A DNA stretch of 64,000 nt, from the NCBI RefSeq assembly GCF_000237925.1, contig NC_031497.1:26204205-26268204 (forward strand), given 5' to 3'. Position 1 is the first letter of the stretch, and the number at the start of each line of letters is the position of its first letter. The translations under genes and the position numbers were made by a program. The DNA is from Schistosoma mansoni (Eukaryota; Platyhelminthes; Trematoda; Strigeidida; Schistosomatidae). The notes under the pieces were generated by a model. The model was not told where the DNA came from. It did not search any database and saw only the letters and a list, made by a program, of their open reading frames with translations. Below, in pieces: positions 39,701 to 50,459 of this stretch.

Positions 39701-42700
39701 CAGTCAGTCAGCGACAACGTAGGACCAGGCACATATATGCGTCGGTCCAAGTTTCCATACCTCGTTAGCACAACAAGATGAACACCGGATTCACAGAAGT
39801 AATTAATTTAGTGGTGGTAGTATGTAAAAGATAGGTTGTATATAAGGATATAGTATAGGAAGGAAAAAAGTTATGAAGCAATTTTAATCTCAAGGTTTAA
39901 GGGAAGATAAAGAGTGTATACACCTACGCCATTGTGATCGATTCTGAGCCATGTCACACAGAGTCTCCAACCATTGGTTACGATAGTCACGTGGACCCCA
40001 ACCAAGTAGTCTGCATCTGCCAACATGGCTCATACTAGAAATAAGTAATCTCAAGGACTGATGATACGTCTTGGTTTGGCCGCCACTAACTCTCTTCCAA
40101 CCATCTCCTACACTGGTCAACATTGCGCGTCGTGGTAATCGGTGTTCAGGCATACGTAACACGTGGCCCAACCATCTTAGTCGATTAAGATTCACAAACT
40201 CATCAACTGATTTACCATTATCATTCCCTGGTACTCTGCATCTAACCTCACTATTACTTACCCGGTTATCCCAGCAGATGCGAGCAATATTTCTAAGGCA
40301 TCTGTGGTCAAATACTAGTAACCTACGAGTATCTTCTACTCTTAATAGCCACGTTTCGCGGCCGTAAAGTAGAACAGAGCGAACTGCTGTGCAGTATACT
40401 CGTCCCTTAATTGATAGACGGATATCTTGTCTTCGCCATAGGTGACGTAAGTTGGTAAAAGCCAAACGAGCTTTTTGAATCCGTGCTGAGATTTCGTCAG
40501 ACACCAACCTATTAGGGCTGATCAGACTTCCAAGATAAGTGAAGTTGTCCACGCGTTCGACTACTTCACTCCCTATCCTTAGTTCGGGTGTTGACGCAGG
40601 TCAGTCCTGGAGTAACAATTTACATTTGGATGGGGAGAAACGCATCCCAAACATCCTGGCATTATTACTGAGTTCCAACAGAAGACTCTGCATTTTGCCA
40701 GCGTCTTCACCAAACAGGACTATGTCATCTGCGTATTCTAAGTCGCTTAGTGGTCCCCCTGGTAGGAGATCAATTCCTGAAAATTCAGTCGAAGAGAGTG
40801 TTATTTCCAGCAACAGGTCTATAATGAAGTTAAACAAAAATGGGGATAGTGGACAGCCTTGACGGACACCACTTGAGGTTGTAAAATCATATGACAGTTC
40901 GCCATAAGCTCTCACTCGACTAATAGTGTTCGAGTAAAGAGCCTTCACAAGGTTTATGTACTTCTTAGGTACACCTTTCAATGACAGACACTGCCACAGA
41001 ACCTCTCGGTCTACAGAGTCAAATGCTGCTTTCAAGTCAAGAAAAACTATCATTGTCGGACGCCGATAAGCATGTCTGTGCTCTAAAACTTGACGAATGG
41101 TGAATATGTGGTCGATACAGCCACGACCAGGTCTGAAGCCAGCCTGATTTTCTCGTGTTTGCAGTTCACGAGTCTTAGTTAGGCACCCGATAATTATTGA
41201 GGCTAGTATTTTAGATACTATGTTAGTCAGACTAATCCCTCTATGGTTATCACAGGATGATTTCGGCCCCTTCTTATATATTGGGACAATCAGAGATTGT
41301 GACCAGTCAGATGGGATTACGTCCGTCTCCCAGATTTTAGCCAGAATATTAGTCAACCTAATCGCTAAAATTGGACCACCGTATTTAAAAACCTCTGGAG
41401 CCAATCCATCTGGACCAGATGCTCTTCCTCGTTTCAGATTACCTATAGCCTTTTGAACTTCAAGTAGGGTCGGGGGGCCTACTTCAATGTTCCATTCAGG
41501 TTTTCTGGGAATAGTGGGTAGTTGTGCAGTAGCTGAGGGCCAGCTAAACTGCTCCTTAAAGTGTTCCGCCCATCGTTCTAAACGTTTAGGTTGAGAGCAG
41601 ATAAGGGTTCCGTCTTTTTCCGAGATTGTCTCACTTACACTTGACTTCTTAATTCCGGTTTCTTTTATTAGTCTGAATAGTTGCCTGGTGTTGCCTACAG
41701 CCGCTGCCTTTTCCATCTCTTTTGCTTTCGTTGCCCACCACTGCTCACGATCGTTCCTTAGACTTTTAGTTAACCTAGATCTAATTTGTTTACGCTCTTC
41801 GTCGTGTTCAGAGCCTGATGGGATGAGTTTACGCGAATCCATCAGTGAAATAGACTTAGAAGAAATCCACTGGTATTTTGGAGCCCTATGGTTTAAATAA
41901 CTAATAGATGTTACTGCTGTTTCCACAGCTGTTCGTGTGTCTTTCCAAGCAGCATCTGGGTCAGTCTCGTTTACAGAACTGCCTAGATGTGAACTCAGTT
42001 GCTTCTGGAATTCGCATTTGGCTTTCTCGTCCTCCAGTTCAATCCTAATGGGTCTTCTTAGTGTACTTTTCCTGCGTCCATTGAGGCGCAGACAAATGCG
42101 CGCTCGTATTAAAGCGTGATCAGAGTCTAAACAAGTATTCCAATACGAGCGACAATCTTCTTTTGAGCCTCTCCAACGATGACTGATGACAATATGGTCT
42201 ATTTGAGTTCATCGTTGGTTTGGTGCAGGTGGTCGCCATGTTAGACGATGTCTCTCCTTATGCTTAAAATTAGTGCTTGCTAAAAATAAACGACTGTCTG
42301 AGCATAGTTGCAACAGACGATCCCCATTATCGGTTCGTTGAGCCGGAATACTAAAACACCCACCTAAATGTCTTTCTGTTTGATTTAAGCTGCCTACCTG
42401 GACATTAAAGTCACCCGCTACGACTACTATGTCTGAGCGCTTAGCTTTCTGAAGAAGCTCAGAGTTTTCTGTAAAATTCATCTTTTACTTCATCATGGCT
42501 GCAGTCAGTGGGAGCGTAGGCAGAAACGACGAAAAGGCAACGACGTGTGCCCCTATCCTTCCGAGTTCTTACGAAGCCATTTAGCCGGACAGCATACAGG
42601 CGACTGTTAACGGGGATCCATTCTAGTAGTGCTTGTTCTGCCCTTGTACTTAGTGCTATGCCTACACCTGCAAGTCCGCGAGAACTAGCCAACGGGTCGC

Positions 42701-43620
42701 CAGATACACGGAGGGTGTATTTCGTCGGCTGTCCATTTTGGCGAGGTGAGGTCAAGTGAATGACCACACTGGGATCCTGTATGCGTGTTTCGGAGACACA
42801 GCATACATCAATGGTACGAGATTCTAGGGTTTTAGCTAAGGAGGCATGTTGACCGATTTGGCATAGGGTACGTACGTTGAAGGCTCCAATGTGTAGTTTG
42901 GAGAGAGGTTTTAGTAGACCTGGGACAGCGTTTCGCGCACTAGAATTGTTGGCCATGTTGACACTTGAGGAGGAAACCGGAAAAGGAAGTTTAGTGTTGA
43001 AAGTCAAGGTAGAAGGAATAGTAGGAAGTGAAGAAGGAGATTGATTATGAATACAGTGGTCTTGAGTGTTGTTAGAGGTATGAGGGCAGTTATCACTTCC
43101 CGGTTGCCCACACCGTGGAAGGATTCTTCTAGAGGTACCTGAAAAGGAAATTGGGTTAGGAGTGGTCTTAATGACCTGAGAGCGTGACCGTAGTGCCCAA
43201 GGGACAACTGCTTGAGGTCGGTCACACACGACCTTTTTGTGGGTAGTTTTTGTGTTAGCTCCGTTCTTCAAAGGACCTTACCGCCGGAGACGGATATCCG
43301 TGGGATAAGGCGAGGTGTGCATTTTTAGGGTCGACCTTTTCTAACTCCACCCCTCCTTGTGGGAAGGCAGCATCGCTGTCATGCTGGTTGTCTGAAGGAA
43401 ACACCTTACTGCTGTCACACCTCTGTACATTCAGCAGTATGACTTCGCCTTCGGACCTTGGGTTTGCTGCTTTTAGTTTCACCGCTCTTCAAACGACCTG
43501 CCTGGCATGGTAGGACCTTGAGGAACGATTGTTCCAGCCAGTATATCTCGATTGGCTCATCACGATAGGCAAGCCCGACCACCACATCAAGGTAGCAGCA
43601 ATGATCGGGAAAACCGTCCA

Positions 43621-43621
<1 letters not shown>
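39701..43621 (-). mobile_element. Full-length but inactive RTE LINE, copy A of inverted pair
   Basis: On the minus strand: a leader of about 530 bp from 43608; an ORF opening near MANNSSARNAVPG (about 42955); the endonuclease with IGAFNVRTLC, SETRIQDPS and VVVAGDFNVQ; RT with RASGPDGLAPEVF, QAGFRPGRGCIDHI, SSGVRQGCPLSPFLF and LEYADDIVLFG; and the C-terminus with WLGHVLRMPEHRLPRR, ending SLSSLKP at 39890. The tail is (ACTG)n. It carries one frameshift (near 42470) and two in-frame stops (42211-42209 and 40603-40601). Copy B at 46.4 kb has all three. No target duplication is visible. The 5' end abuts an (ATT)n run. Confidence 0.92.
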
Positions 43622-43658
<37 letters not shown>

Positions 43659-43660
43659 GA
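43622..43660. repeat. (ATT)n microsatellite
   Basis: A clean trinucleotide run of about 12 units directly at the 5' end of LINE copy A. Confidence 0.9.
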
Positions 43661-43871
43661 TCTTTTTAACCTTTTATTGAATATATCACCCAGTAAGAAT
43701 ATTAGTTCACATCGTAGTAGTATTAAGCGCAGTCGATGCGTGCGTTTAGAAATATGTAATTATTGTTTGCTTTTTCCTATTGTTACGCTTTTTTAAGATA
43801 AATTGATAAACAAAGTTCATAATCCAGCCAGAAAACCACTTAATAACCGTTTTCAAATTTGCTATTGTATT

Positions 43872-44271
43872 ACTTACTTACTTATTTACTTACTTACGCC
43901 TGTTACTCCTCGTCGAGGAGCATAGGTCGCTCACCAGCATTCTCCATCCAACTCTGTCTTGAGCCTTCCTTTCCAGTTCTTTCCAGTTAACATTCATCCT
44001 TTTCATATCTGCTTCTATTTCCCGGCGTAATGTGTTCTTTGGCCTTCCTCTTTTCCGCTTCCCTTCCGGATTCCAAGTTAGGGATTGCCTTGTAATGCAC
44101 ATTTGTGATTTTCTTAATGTATGTCCTATCCACTTCCAACGTCTTTTCCTAATTTCCTCTTCAGCTGGAAGCTGGTTTGTCCTCTCCCATAAAACGCTGT
44201 TGCTGATAGTATCCGGCCAATGGATGTTGAGTATTTTACGTAGACAACTGTTTATAAATACTTGTACCTTC
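43872..44271 (-). mobile_element. 5'-truncated RTE LINE upstream of NAA40
   Basis: A 10-bp duplication, CTATTGTATT, flanks it at 43862-43871 and 44272-44281. A TTAC-type run forms the tail. The minus frame 44102-43890 ([20 protein letters not shown]) is the RTE C-terminus. It ends about 150 bp before the NAA40 start codon, so it sits in the promoter region. Confidence 0.9.
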
Positions 44272-44425
44272 CTATTGTATTGGTTTGATTTATTTAAAAC
44301 AAGGCCTATTTAATGCAGTACTTATCCTTAAAATAACTCTGTCATACTAAAAAGACTGTTTTTTGCTGTTTTTTTATTACTTAGGCCCCATTTCTGTCGA
44401 TATTTCGTATTGTCATTGAAAACAG

Positions 44426-45172
44426 ATGGGAAGACATTGTATTAAAAGTAGAAATGGTGGATTGATCTCCTACAAAAAGTCTAAAGCAAAGGAGTTAGTT
44501 AATAGCGCTAACAAAATATCTTGTTTAACTAAGGAACTCAATATATCACTAGAAATTCCTGACTACCTAAATGTAAATAATGTTATCACTGTTGAATGCA
44601 TAAAGGCATCTAAAGTTGATGTAGCAGTTGTTGACGAATTAATGCAACTACTTCAAGAAAATATGCAAGTAACTATTGTTCTTTTTATAAATAAACGATT
44701 TGTTTAGAGTTTGTATATTTCGTCGTCGTGGGGTTGGAATGCAGAAGCTAAACGAGCTGAAGCATTTTCATCAAAATCTTGGTTAATTATTTGTCGTTGT
44801 CAAACTTCTGAAAGTCAGTCAATAGCTGGATTTGTTAGTTTTCGGTTCGAATGTGAAGAAGAGCATCCTGTGTTATATTGTTATGAAATCCAGTTATATC
44901 CACAGTTTCGTCATTTACATATTGGAACATTTTTAATGAATCTACTATTGTCTATTTCATTGGCATTGAATATGCATCGTGTTATGTTGACAGTGTTCAA
45001 GTCGAATAAAAGTGCCAATAAGTTCTTTGAGAAACTAGGATTTGAAACCGATGAAACAGATCCTTCTATGTTCAAAGGAGTTAAAACTGTTGACTATAGG
45101 ATTCTGTCCAAATTAACTTTTAAAGAAAATTTGAATTCTGGAAGTCAATTTGCTACTTCTCTACAGACTTGA
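44426..45172 (+). CDS. NAA40: N-alpha-acetyltransferase 40 (NatD)
   Basis: Two exons (44426-44668 and 44708-45172) join across a 39-nt GT/AG intron to give 235 residues, against 237 in human NAA40. NatD acetylates the N-terminal serine of histones H4 and H2A. Recognised landmarks are the MGR start, the charged N-terminal helix, NVNNVITVECIKAS, ENMQSLYISSSWGWN (human TNMQTMYEQSEWGW), VLYCYEIQLYP (human VLYCYEVQLES), HRVMLTVFKSNKSANKFFEK and the YRILSKLTF end. The acetyl-CoA loop reads RHLHIG, where human has RRKGLG, so the first Gly of the Q/R-x-x-G-x-G/A motif is His. A splice acceptor (TTTATTACTTAG, ending 44384) lies 41 bases before the ATG, fitting a leader exon or spliced leader. The gene sits alone between inverted LINE copies and is the only recognised conserved metazoan gene here. 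It looks intact. Confidence 0.92.
44669..44707 (+). other. 39-nt intron of NAA40
   Basis: GTAACT...TTTAG interrupts the frame exactly between ENMQ and SLYI, where human NAA40 reads TNMQTMYE. Reading through it would stop at once (FINKRFV then TAG), so splicing is needed. Introns of 30-40 nt near the 5' end are typical of schistosome genes. Confidence 0.9.
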
Positions 45173-45289
45173 AGTATAAAGTCATCCCGTATGTATTTAG
45201 ATCTCTCAGTGTAAAATACAATCATAAACTTTTGTTACATTTTCGTTCTACATCAAATGTTAAGGTTTTTTTAGTTTTTTGCACATATT

Positions 45290-45867
45290 CAGTCAGTCAG
45301 TAACAACGTAGAACTTCGTACGTACGTACATCAGTTCAAGTTGCTATACCACATTAACACTGAGATGCAGTTGTCGATTCAAATCCCATAGTGGTAGAAG
45401 TAGTACGAGTATAAGCAGTAATGTGAAAGATTAGGGTTTGAAGATGTTATTGAAGGAGTATAATCCAATGAAATAAATTTGGAAAGAGAAAAAAAGATGG
45501 GGACATGAAGAATTCAGAAGATTAGAATTTGGCAGAACACAAAGAGTGGATGTACCTTCACCATTTCAAACGATTTTGAGCCATGTCATTCAAGGTCTCT
45601 AACCATCGGTTGCTATCATCTCGCGAATCCCAACCAGATAGTCTACACCTACCAACATGGCTCAGTCCAATTGTCAGTGACTTCATGGATTTGTGCCACG
45701 TTTTGGTCTGGCCACCCCTAGCTTTCTTCCAACCTACTCCTACACCATGGAACATTGTACGTCGAGGCAGTCGGTGGTTGGGCATACGTAACACGTGTCC
45801 CAGCCATCTCAACTGATGAAGTTTCACTACTTCGTCAATCGATTTGCCACCCTTACCTAGTACCAGT
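45290..45867 (-). mobile_element. 5'-truncated RTE LINE just downstream of NAA40
   Basis: A perfect 13-bp duplication, TTTTGCACATATT, lies at 45277-45289 and 45868-45880. The tail is (ACTG)n. The minus frame 45827-45558 reads LRWLGHVLRMPNHRLPRRTM and GGQTKTWHKSMKSL. It is a diverged subfamily of the LINE forming the inverted pair. It starts about 100 bp after the NAA40 stop, so it may lie in the 3' UTR. Confidence 0.9.
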
Positions 45868-46029
45868 TTTGCACATATTGGAACTAACTTTTTACATCGA
45901 TTCTCTAGTTTTTATGTTTCTCATACTAGAAAGATGGAAAACACTCACACATTTTAGTTCTGCAAATAAACAACGAAATCCTGAGTAATTCTGTGACAAT
46001 GTTTTTTAAATTTTCAATTAATTCACTTA

Positions 46030-46432
46030 CTAGTTACTTAAGCATGAGTCACACTCTGAGTTTGTCGGCTAGTGATTCTACCTACTTGCCGAAAACAGCG
46101 GAGCAGGATTTGAACCTAGGACTTAGTAGTTGAAAATCAAATGCCTTAACCATTAGGCCTGCGCTCCACAAAATTTAGTTTTGTGGTCACAATTGATTGA
46201 TCACTGGGTGGTGATCAATGTCATGCGTGTCAAGTCCGTCTTAGTGCTGATTGAATGCTATCGATCAAGTTGCAATGTGGTGTGGCTACTAGTCTAGGTG
46301 GCTCGATACTACGTACACTATGTTGAGATGAGATGGCGGTTGGAGGTGGTCAACAGGAAACCCTGGACCTAGGTTTCGAGCTACTTGGCACTCGTCAGCA
46401 AGGTGTACCTTTAATCTTGAGGGACTCACCGT
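46030..46432 (-). mobile_element. SINE-C-type repeat with hammerhead and tRNA-like region
   Basis: On the minus strand the order is hammerhead (46405-46352), the tail block CCACCTCCAACCGCC, and then at 46165-46090 a tRNA-like part with GCCTAATGGTTAAGGC (A box) and GGTTCAAATCC (B box). The right end abuts LINE copy B. This tRNA-like part differs from the 28.3-kb head, so it may be the head of another unit or another subfamily. Confidence 0.7.
46350..46412 (-). ncRNA. Hammerhead ribozyme, SINE-C, intact core
   Basis: On the minus strand: CTGACGA (46398-46392), helix II GTGC/GCTC with one T-T mismatch, GAAA (46377-46374), helix III CC/GG and cleavage triplet GTC (46368-46366). Helix I pairs ACACCTTG with CAGGGTTT with a wobble and one mismatch. 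All invariant bases are present; activity is plausible. Confidence 0.72.
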
Positions 46433-49400
46433 TGCTGCTACCTTGATGTGGTGGTCGGGCTTGCCTATCGTGATGAGCCAATCGAGATATACTGGCTGGA
46501 ACAATCGTTCCTCAAGGTCCTACCATGCCAGGCAGGTCGTTTGAAGAGCGGTGAAACTAAAAGCAGCAAACCCAAGGTCCGAAGGCGAAGTCATACTGCT
46601 GAATGTACAGAGGTGTGACAGCAGTAAGGTGTTTCCTTCAAACAACCAGCATGACAGCGATGCTGCCTTCCCACAAGGAGGGGTGGAGTTAGAAAAGGTC
46701 GACCCTAAAAATGCACACCTCGCCTTATCCCACGGATATCCGTCTCCGGCGGTAAGGTCCTTTGAAGAACGGAGCTAACACAAAAACTACCCACAAAAAG
46801 GTCGTGTGTGACCGACCTCAAGCAGTTGTCCCTTGGGCACTACGGTCACGCTCTCAGGTCATTAAGACCACTCCTAACCCAATTTCCTTTTCAGGTACCT
46901 CTAGAAGAATCCTTCCACGGTGTGGGCAACCGGGAAGTGATAACTGCCCTCATACCTCTAACAACACTCAAGACCACTGTATTCATAATCAATCTCCTTC
47001 TTCACTTCCTACTATTCCTTCTACCTTGACTTTCAACACTAAACTTCCTTTTCCGGTTTCCTCCTCAAGTGTCAACATGGCCAACAATTCTAGTGCGCGA
47101 AACGCTGTCCCAGGTCTACTAAAACCTCTCTCCAAACTACACATTGGAGCCTTCAACGTACGTACCCTATGCCAAATCGGTCAACATGCCTCCTTAGCTA
47201 AAACCCTAGAATCTCGTACCATTGATGTATGCTGTGTCTCCGAAACACGCATACAGGATCCCAGTGTGGTCATTCACTTGACCTCACCTCGCCAAAATGG
47301 ACAGCCGACGAAATACACCCTCCGTGTATCTGGCGACCCGTTGGCTAGTTCTCGCGGACTTGCAGGTGTAGGCATAGCACTAAGTACAAGGGCAGAACAA
47401 GCACTACTAGAATGGATCCCCGTTAACAGTCGCCTGTATGCTGTCCGGCTAAATGGCTTCGTAAGAACTCGGAAGGATAGGGGCACACGTCGTTGCCTTT
47501 TCGTCGTTTCTGCCTACGCTCCCACTGACTGCAGCCATGATGAAGTAAAAGATGAATTTTACAGAAAACTCTGAGCTTCTTCAGAAAGCTAAGCGCTCAG
47601 ACATAGTAGTCGTAGCGGGTGACTTTAATGTCCAGGTAGGCAGCTTAAATCAAACAGAAAGACATTTAGGTGGGTGTTTTAGTATTCCGGCTCAACGAAC
47701 CGATAATGGGGATCGTCTGTTGCAACTATGCTCAGACAGTCGTTTATTTTTAGCAAGCACTAATTTTAAGCATAAGGAGAGACATCGTCTAACATGGCGA
47801 CCACCTGCACCAAACCAACGATGAACTCAAATAGACCATATTGTCATCAGTCATCGTTGGAGAGGCTCAAAAGAAGATTGTCGCTCGTATTGGAATACTT
47901 GTTTAGACTCTGATCACGCTTTAATACGAGCGCGCATTTGTCTGCGCCTCAATGGACGCAGGAAAAGTACACTAAGAAGACCCATTAGGATTGAACTGGA
48001 GGACGAGAAAGCCAAATGCGAATTCCAGAAGCAACTGAGTTCACATCTAGGCAGTTCTGTAAACGAGACTGACCCAGATGCTGCTTGGAAAGACACACGA
48101 ACAGCTGTGGAAACAGCAGTAACATCTATTAGTTATTTAAACCATAGGGCTCCAAAATACCAGTGGATTTCTTCTAAGTCTATTTCACTGATGGATTCGC
48201 GTAAACTCATCCCATCAGGCTCTGAACACGACGAAGAGCGTAAACAAATTAGATCTAGGTTAACTAAAAGTCTAAGGAACGATCGTGAGCAGTGGTGGGC
48301 AACGAAAGCAAAAGAGATGGAAAAGGCAGCGGCTGTAGGCAACACCAGGCAACTATTCAGACTAATAAAAGAAACCGGAATTAAGAAGTCAAGTGTAAGT
48401 GAGACAATCTCGGAAAAAGACGGAACCCTTATCTGCTCTCAACCTAAACGTTTAGAACGATGGGCGGAACACTTTAAGGAGCAGTTTAGCTGGCCCTCAG
48501 CTACTGCACAACTACCCACTATTCCCAGAAAACCTGAATGGAACATTGAAGTAGGCCCCCCGACCCTACTTGAAGTTCAAAAGGCTATAGGTAATCTGAA
48601 ACGAGGAAGAGCATCTGGTCCAGATGGATTGGCTCCAGAGGTTTTTAAATACGGTGGTCCAATTTTAGCGATTAGGTTGACTAATATTCTGGCTAAAATC
48701 TGGGAGACGGACGTAATCCCATCTGACTGGTCACAATCTCTGATTGTCCCAATATATAAGAAGGGGCCGAAATCATCCTGTGATAACCATAGAGGGATTA
48801 GTCTGACTAACATAGTATCTAAAATACTAGCCTCAATAATTATCGGGTGCCTAACTAAGACTCGTGAACTGCAAACACGAGAAAATCAGGCTGGCTTCAG
48901 ACCTGGTCGTGGCTGTATCGACCACATATTCACCATTCGTCAAGTTTTAGAGCACAGACATGCTTATCGGCGTCCGACAATGATAGTTTTTCTTGACTTG
49001 AAAGCAGCATTTGACTCTGTAGACCGAGAGGTTCTGTGGCAGTGTCTGTCATTGAAAGGTGTACCTAAGAAGTACATAAACCTTGTGAAGGCTCTTTACT
49101 CGAACACTATTAGTCGAGTGAGAGCTTATGGCGAACTGTCATATGATTTTACAACCTCAAGTGGTGTCCGTCAAGGCTGTCCACTATCCCCATTTTTGTT
49201 TAACTTCATTATAGACCTGTTGCTGGAAATAACACTCTCTTCGACTGAATTTTCAGGAATTGATCTCCTACCAGGGGGACCACTAAGCGACTTAGAATAC
49301 GCAGATGACATAGTCCTGTTTGGTGAAGACGCTGGCAAAATGCAGAGTCTTCTGTTGGAACTCAGTAATAATGCCAGGATGTTTGGGATGCGTTTCTCCC

Positions 49401-50330
49401 CATCCAAATGTAAATTGTTACTCCAGGACTGACCTGCGTCAACACCCGAACTAAGGATAGGGAGTGAAGTAGTCGAACGCGTGGACAACTTCACTTATCT
49501 TGGAAGTCTGATCAGCCCTAATAGGTTGGTGTCTGACGAAATCTCAGCACGGATTCAAAAAGCTCGTTTGGCTTTTACCAACTTACGTCACCTATGGCGA
49601 AGACAAGATATCCGTCTATCAATTAAGGGACGAGTATACTGCACAGCAGTTCGCTCTGTTCTACTTTACGGCCGCGAAACGTGGCTATTAAGAGTAGAAG
49701 ATACTCGTAGGTTACTAGTATTTGACCACAGATGCCTTAGAAATATTGCTCGCATCTGCTGGGATAACCGGGTAAGTAATAGTGAGGTTAGATGCAGAGT
49801 ACCAGGGAATGATAATGGTAAATCAGTTGATGAGTTTGTGAATCTTAATCGACTAAGATGGTTGGGCCACGTGTTACGTATGTCCAAACACCGATTACCA
49901 CGATGAGCAATGCTGACTAGTATTGGCGACGGTTGGGAGAGAGTTAGGAGAGGCCAAACCAAAACGTGGCATCAGTCCTTGAAGTCAATATCTTCTATTC
50001 TGAGCCATCTTAGTTGGGGTCCGCGTGACTATCGTAACCAATGGTTGGAGACTGTAGGTGACATGGCTCAGAATCGATCACAATGGCGTAGGTGTATACA
50101 CTCTTTATCTTCCCTTAAACCTTGAGACTAAAATTGCTTCATATCTCTCTTCCTTCCTGTACTATATCCTTATATACAACCAATAATTTATATACTACTA
50201 CCAACACTAAATTAACTACTATGAATCCGGTGTTCATCTTGTTGTGCTAACGAGGTATGGCAACTTGGACCGATGCATATATGTGCCTGGTCCTACGTTG
50301 TAGCTGACTGACTGACTGATGGACGGTTTA
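46433..50330 (+). mobile_element. Full-length but inactive RTE LINE, copy B of inverted pair
   Basis: Same layout as copy A: leader 46442-47076, endonuclease from IGAFNVRTLC (47143) to about 47900, RT with YADD at 49298-49309, and C-terminus with WLGHVLRM (49858). The protein frames match copy A residue for residue up to about 49875 (one difference seen, in the leader near 46638). They share the frameshift at 47552-47574 and the stops at 47822-47824 and 49430-49432. After 49875 the match falls to roughly 85-90%, with an extra stop (49904-49906) and a short deletion. The tail is (ACTG)n at about 50308-50320. No target duplication is visible. Confidence 0.92.
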
Positions 50331-50459
50331 CAATAACTTTTCTTCATACATATGTTACGATAATACGTTAATAAGACTAATCATGTTATATCAGAACCAA
50401 GATTTGCGACCCAATATGGAGAACCAGATTAACACTAGAGAATACTTTATTTAATAAAA

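Noticed and set aside
40539-42759. Open frames of 60-107 codons antisense to the LINE copies
   Set aside because: They mirror identically in copy B and are shadows of the LINE coding strand.
39600-46432. Idea that SINE-C pieces at 39700 and 46432 are one SINE split by inversion of the segment between them
   Set aside because: The overlapping parts differ at several bases and carry different tRNA-like heads, so they are separate copies.
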